Origin: CCY15215 sp034932145
GTDB lineage: Bacteria; Cyanobacteriota; Cyanobacteriia; Cyanobacteriales; Spirulinaceae
Assembly: GCF_034932145.1 (NCBI RefSeq)
Contig: NZ_JAYGHV010000146.1
Coordinates: 1-19,126, forward strand
Length of the DNA: 19,126 bases
Direction: 5' to 3'
Below the pieces are notes generated by a model that was not told the origin of the DNA, made no database searches, and saw nothing but the letters and a program-made list of their open reading frames with translations. Positions 15,889 through 19,126 of this stretch are shown piece after piece. Made by a program: the position numbers and the translations under genes. Each line of letters begins with the position of its first letter. Within the stretch, counting starts at the first letter, position 1.

Positions 15889-16476
15889 ATGATAATAGCA
15901 ACCCAAAAACTGATTCTTAAAGAATATCTCAACTATGACGATGGCACAGACACTCGCTATGAATTAGTTAATGGAGAATTAGTAGAAATGGCGCTTCCTA
16001 GTGGACGACACGGCGAAATTGCTGATTTTTTAAACTTTCAATTTCGTCGAGAAATAGAAAGACTCGATCGCCACTGGGTTTCTAAGCAAATGGCGATTGG
16101 GGTTCAATCTCCTCGAGGCGATCGCACTGATACTGTTCGCATTCCTGATGTTACAATCATTCATCAAGAACAATGGCAAGATTTGCAAGATCGAGAAGCA
16201 GTTATTCGCTTAAATGAAACCCCGCCTTTTTTAGTGGTTGAAATTGTCAGTCCTTCGACAAAAAGCACCGATCGCCGCGCCAAACGTGCCGAATATAGCG
16301 TCTTGAATATTCCTGAATATTGGATTGTCGATCCCCTTGAATCGCGAGTAACGATTTGTTCTTTAGTAGAGGGATTATACGATGCAGAAGAATTTGCAGG
16401 AGGCGATCGCATTATTTCCCCAACTTTTCCCGAACTCATTCTAACTGCTGAACAAGTTTTGCAAAGCGCTAGTTAA
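15889..16476 (+). CDS. Uma2/DUF820 family protein, tandem copy 2
   Basis: A 195-residue duplicate of the gene 26 nt upstream, with the same predicted core residues (D87, E118, K132) and the same IPEYWIVDP strand. The regions shared with copy 1 differ only at silent positions: 6 silent changes over residues 3-42 and 13 over 71-187, with no amino-acid change. The central segment 43-70 is unrelated enough to look imported, and the last eight residues also differ. This pattern indicates an older duplication held under strong selection, with replacement of one internal segment. The gene converges on the secreted-protein gene, 13 nt away. Confidence 0.92.
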   Translation: MIIATQKLILKEYLNYDDGTDTRYELVNGELVEMALPSGRHGEIADFLNFQFRREIERLDRHWVSKQMAIGVQSPRGDRTDTVRIPDVTIIHQEQWQDLQDREAVIRLNETPPFLVVEIVSPSTKSTDRRAKRAEYSVLNIPEYWIVDPLESRVTICSLVEGLYDAEEFAGGDRIISPTFPELILTAEQVLQSAS

Positions 16477-16489
16477 GAAACTTTATTTT

Positions 16490-17095
16490 TTATTGACCTA
16501 ATTCTCTCAGCATTTTTGGTAAATCTTCTTTGAGAAATACAGTCATTTGTCCGCTATGAGAACTGCTATCTTCATTTTTAGTTAACTCTATCCAATAAGC
16601 AAAGCGAATTCCCAAACGCAATTCTCCTTCTCTTCCTCCCAAACCAGGCAAATTTAAGCGTCGAGACATTTCCAAAGTGTCCGCAGAGGGATAAATGCGA
16701 ACAATTTGTGCATTTTGATAATCCGTATAAATATCCAACCCATAAATAACTCGCAAGGCTTCTTCTAACCTCGGTAGAGAAACCCCATTAATTAAATCGT
16801 AAAGGGAAAAATTTTCACTGCGAATAATTCCAGGATTTCCTAAGAAACTAATGCGACCTGGTGGCAAAACAGAAGCGCGAAACTCGAAACGTTGGGCTGC
16901 GGTGTCAGTGCGTCGTACTGTTAAACCATCACCGCTATCTGAAGGCTGCAACGTCGGATTTCCGGCGATCCAAGCCGCTACAGTTTCCGTGCGCTGACCG
17001 GGTAAACTCCAAGCAGGAGAGGCGATCGCGCCAAAAACTAAACCAAAGCATCCCAGTGTAGATAAATAGCGTAAGCAAAAAGAGCGAGCATTCAT
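16490..17095 (-). CDS. Secreted or periplasmic protein of unknown function
   Basis: A 201-residue protein with a clear signal peptide: basic start (MNARSFCLR), hydrophobic core T-L-G-C-F-G-L-V-F-G-A-I-A and a likely cleavage near S-P-A-W-S-L-P. The mature part has a Thr/Ala-rich N-terminus and a region around 95-140 with L-Y-D-L-I-N-G-V followed by R-V-I-Y-G-L-D-I-Y. I do not recognise a family. The frame is open for 50 further codons upstream, to 17245, but that stretch lies antisense to the cobalamin riboswitch and hides the signal peptide, so I use the ATG at 17093-17095. It is divergent from hupE. Any link to cobalamin or metal uptake is only positional. Confidence 0.7.
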   Translation of the reverse strand: MNARSFCLRYLSTLGCFGLVFGAIASPAWSLPGQRTETVAAWIAGNPTLQPSDSGDGLTVRRTDTAAQRFEFRASVLPPGRISFLGNPGIIRSENFSLYDLINGVSLPRLEEALRVIYGLDIYTDYQNAQIVRIYPSADTLEMSRRLNLPGLGGREGELRLGIRFAYWIELTKNEDSSSHSGQMTVFLKEDLPKMLRELGQ

Positions 17096-17217
17096 AAGTA
17101 TTAATTGGTAAGAGTGAATGGTGAATGGGTGAAAATTCCTCCTTTCCCCAAAGAATGAAAAAATATATTTCTCAACATTAATTATGCAGCGATCGCAACG
17201 TGCTAAGTTGATAGGGC

Positions 17218-17355
17218 TAAGTTGGTTCTGATGGGGAACAGCCATTAGGCGCGAGGGGGAAAGACCAGTGCAAGTCTGGTACTGTCCCGCAACTGTGATG
17301 AAACTGAGTCCTTAAATCAAGGTAAAGTTTCTCAGTCAGGATACCCGCCAACTTA
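17218..17355 (+). ncRNA. Cobalamin (adenosylcobalamin-type) riboswitch
   Basis: The conserved B12-aptamer core is visible: the block from 17265 to 17298 includes CAAGTCTGGTACTG, then CCCGCAACTGTGA, and the B12-box-like TCAGGATACCCGCC is at 17336-17349. The closing P1 helix is TAAGTTGG (17218-17225) with CCAACTTA (17348-17355). Internal hairpins are ACCAG/CTGGT (17264-17280) and ACTGAG/CTCAGT (17303-17336) enclosing CCTT/AAGG. The riboswitch ends 32 nt before the GTG of hupE. That interval has no T-tract, while the GAGG ribosome-binding site (17376-17379) lies beside a small CGC-ATTT-GCG hairpin, so control of translation is more likely than termination. Cobalamin binding should reduce HupE synthesis. 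A second copy of the P1 5' arm lies just upstream. Confidence 0.96.
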
Positions 17356-17387
17356 AGAAAAAATAACGCATTTGCGAGGTACAGATC

Positions 17388-18056
17388 GTGTTTGAAGCAA
17401 TTTTGACAAAATTCAAGAAATCACCGTCCATCGGGCGAATTTCGCTAATTGGTAGCGCGATCGCCCTCTTTCTCCTGGCTGCAAAACCCGCGATCGCCCA
17501 TCACCCATTTGGTGGCAATACTCCCCAAAATTTCTTAGAAGGAATTTTATCCGGTATGGGACACCCAGTCATTGGTCCCGATCATTTTGCCTTTGTAGTG
17601 GCGATCGGCTTATTGGCAGCCTTAAAAGGAAAACAAGGCATTTTTCTCCCCATTGCCTTTATTTTAGCAACCTTGGCAGGAACAGGACTTCATCTCCTGG
17701 CGATCGATCTTCCTGCACCAGAATTGATTATCTCCGCTTCAGTGTTAGCTTTTGGTGTGTTACTCTCCCTGAAAAACAGTCCAAATCTTGCTTGGCTTTC
17801 CGGAAGTGCTGCGATCGCCGGACTCTTTCACGGTTATGCTTATGGAGAGGCGATCGTGGGAGCCGAAATGACCCCCTTAATTGCCTATTTAGCTGGATTT
17901 GCCCTCATTCAACTGGCGATTGCCCTTGCTGCCTTTAAAATTGCCCGCTTAACCCTCAAAAAAATCGCCGACCAACCCTCTCTTCCCTTACGCTTTGCCG
18001 GATTTACCATTTCTGGCATTGGTGTAGCCTTCCTCTCTTCAGCCATTTTAGGGTAG
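17388..18056 (+). CDS. hupE: HupE/UreJ family transporter (predicted cobalt/nickel uptake)
   Basis: A 222-residue HupE/UreJ membrane protein. It has an N-terminal hydrophobic signal ending near A-I-A37 followed by H38-H-P, then the family motif H59-P-V-I-G-P-D65-H66-F-A-F, and about six further membrane segments. The histidines and D65 are candidate metal ligands. HupE proteins are linked to nickel supply for hydrogenase and urease; cyanobacterial members behind B12 riboswitches have been predicted to be cobalt transporters, which fits here. The start is GTG, preceded by GAGG (17376-17379) with 8-nt spacing. CobW follows after 107 nt. Cobalt is the more likely substrate because of the riboswitch; nickel cannot be excluded given the ureA gene in the same window. 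Confidence 0.93.
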   Translation: MFEAILTKFKKSPSIGRISLIGSAIALFLLAAKPAIAHHPFGGNTPQNFLEGILSGMGHPVIGPDHFAFVVAIGLLAALKGKQGIFLPIAFILATLAGTGLHLLAIDLPAPELIISASVLAFGVLLSLKNSPNLAWLSGSAAIAGLFHGYAYGEAIVGAEMTPLIAYLAGFALIQLAIALAAFKIARLTLKKIADQPSLPLRFAGFTISGIGVAFLSSAILG

Positions 18057-18077
18057 TCCCCAGCAAACCAATTAATT

Positions 18078-18122
18078 AATGCCGTTACTGCGATCGCCTT
18101 CTCCGAGATCGAGTACGGCATT
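18078..18122 (+). terminator. Terminator-like hairpin between hupE and cobW
   Basis: AATGCCGT (18078-18085) pairs with ACGGCATT (18115-18122); after single-base bulges the stem continues with ACT/AGT and CGATC/GATCG, giving 16 pairs around an 11-nt loop that includes part of a HIP1 site. Five T residues follow at 18127-18131, after CCTC. This is a reasonable intrinsic terminator or partial attenuator, allowing less cobW than hupE mRNA. Confidence 0.5.
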
Positions 18123-18163
18123 CCTCTTTTTAACCCTTTTAGAAATCATCCCCACCGAAAACC

Positions 18164-19126
18164 ATGCACAAAATACCCGTTACCGTAATTACCGGCTTTC
18201 TTGGAGCCGGAAAAACAACATTAGTTCGCAATTTGCTGCAAAATAATCAAGGGCGCAGAATCGCCGTTCTCGTCAATGAATTTGGAGAAGTCGGCATTGA
18301 TGGAGATTTACTGCGTTCCTGCCAAATTTGCGACGAAGACGAAACCCCCGATGCCAATATTGTCGAACTGACCAACGGTTGCCTCTGTTGTACCGTTCAA
18401 GAAGAATTTTATCCCACCATGCAGGAACTCCTGAAACGTCGGGATAAAATTGATTGTATTCTCGTGGAAACCTCCGGCCTCGCATTACCCAAACCCCTCG
18501 TACAAGCCTTTCGCTGGCACGAAATCCGCAATGGTGCAACAGTGGATGGAGTGATTACCGTGGTCGATTGTCGGGCATTGGCATTAGGGACCTTAGTGGG
18601 GGATTTAGATGCCTTAGAAGCCCAGAGACAAGCCGATCCGAACCTCGAACACGAAACCCCCATCGAAGAATTATTTGAGGATCAATTGGCCTGTGCAGAT
18701 TTAGTGTTATTAACCAAAACCGATCTTGTGGATGAAGCCGAGTTAGCAAAAGTACAAAACTGGCTGCAAAAAGAAGTCCCTGCGGGAGTCAAAATCGTTC
18801 CTTGTCGGGATGGAGAAATAACTGCCGAAGTCCTGTTAGGGTTTAATGCAGCCGTAGAAGACGATCTAGAGAATCGTCCCAGTCATCACGACCACGAGGA
18901 AGAACACGATCACGACGATGAAATCAACTCCGTTCAAGTAATCTGCGATCGCGCTTTCGACCCAAAAAACCTCACAGAAACCCTGCAAAAAATGGTGCAG
19001 GAACAAGAAATCTATCGCATCAAAGGCTTCGTCAGTGTCCCCGATAAACCCATGCGAATGGTTTTGCAGGGAGTAGGAAACCGTTTTGATTCCTTCTACG
19101 ATCGCCTCTGGTCAACCGAAGAAACC
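18164..19126 (+). CDS. cobW: CobW family metal-chaperone GTPase, 3' end beyond window
   Basis: The first 321 residues of a CobW/G3E GTPase; the frame is still open at the window edge. Visible motifs are Walker A G14-A-G-K-T-T19 within ITGFLGAGKTT, the metal-binding C73-L-C75-C76, E102-T-S-G105, the T184-K-T-D187 base-specificity motif and a His/Asp-rich loop at about 240-252 likely to bind metal. The C-terminal CobW domain begins near 255. CobW proteins are associated with cobalt delivery for cobalamin synthesis; the adjacent B12 riboswitch and hupE support CobW over zinc-linked relatives such as YeiR or ZigA. The ATG at 18164 lies 107 nt after hupE, beyond a terminator-like hairpin, and has no strong Shine-Dalgarno sequence. 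Confidence 0.95.
   Translation, partial: MHKIPVTVITGFLGAGKTTLVRNLLQNNQGRRIAVLVNEFGEVGIDGDLLRSCQICDEDETPDANIVELTNGCLCCTVQEEFYPTMQELLKRRDKIDCILVETSGLALPKPLVQAFRWHEIRNGATVDGVITVVDCRALALGTLVGDLDALEAQRQADPNLEHETPIEELFEDQLACADLVLLTKTDLVDEAELAKVQNWLQKEVPAGVKIVPCRDGEITAEVLLGFNAAVEDDLENRPSHHDHEEEHDHDDEINSVQVICDRAFDPKNLTETLQKMVQEQEIYRIKGFVSVPDKPMRMVLQGVGNRFDSFYDRLWSTEET

Noticed and set aside
15550..16439. Two identical 91-residue minus-strand ORFs
   Set aside because: They are antisense shadows of the duplicated Uma2 genes; their identity simply follows that of the sense proteins.
10313..16476. Uma2, racemase-like and transporter genes as a toxin-antitoxin or defence island
   Set aside because: Uma2 genes are numerous in ordinary cyanobacterial chromosomes, the orientation and spacing do not form a compact operon, and no toxin, methylase or mobile-element gene accompanies them.
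17096..17245. N-terminal extension of the secreted protein to 251 residues
   Set aside because: It would place coding sequence antisense to the riboswitch and put about 50 residues before a clear signal peptide.
18273..18749. ORFs on both strands inside cobW
   Set aside because: They are out-of-frame readings of a strongly conserved CobW coding sequence that continues past the window edge.

Overview
The window reads as chromosomal DNA of a cyanobacterium. The octamer GCGATCGC (HIP1) occurs at least thirty times in 19 kb, where less than one copy is expected by chance. The gene content agrees: GlgA of the KVGGMGD type, a UPF0182 giant membrane protein, several Uma2/DUF820 proteins, and a cobalamin riboswitch in front of a HupE-like transporter and CobW. 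I cannot name the species. No transposase, integrase, tRNA or rRNA gene was seen.

Layout. Positions 56-457 hold a compact CRISPR array of six identical 37-nt repeats and five spacers, with no cas gene in view; its last repeat runs straight into a perfect 18-bp inverted repeat. A short repeat-rich gap (palindromes and a 13-bp tandem) separates it from glgA (minus). A small SET-domain protein (minus) and a MATE efflux pump (plus) are divergent. Next on the plus strand come a possible 56-residue ORF, speD, then a tight run of ureA, a DUF218/YdcF-like protein, an orphan multi-pass membrane protein and the 1020-residue UPF0182 protein. A minus-strand block follows: Uma2, prolyl oligopeptidase, an EamA transporter and an Asp/Glu-racemase-like protein. 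Two tandem Uma2 genes (plus) converge on a secreted protein gene (minus). The right end is a B12 module: cobalamin riboswitch, hupE, a terminator-like hairpin and cobW, which is cut by the window edge.

How the genes fit together. The clearest functional unit is the right end. The riboswitch should lower HupE production when cobalamin is plentiful, and HupE (predicted Co/Ni uptake) plus CobW (metal-chaperone GTPase) would supply cobalt to cobalamin synthesis. Most of the rest is housekeeping: glycogen synthesis, polyamine synthesis, urease gamma subunit, peptide breakdown and efflux.

I found no convincing new multi-gene system. The observations most worth following are the tandem Uma2 pair, which is protein-identical on both sides of a sharply bounded divergent segment; the CRISPR array end built into a hairpin; the duplicated P1 arm of the riboswitch; and ureA separated from ureB/ureC and placed ahead of membrane-protein genes.
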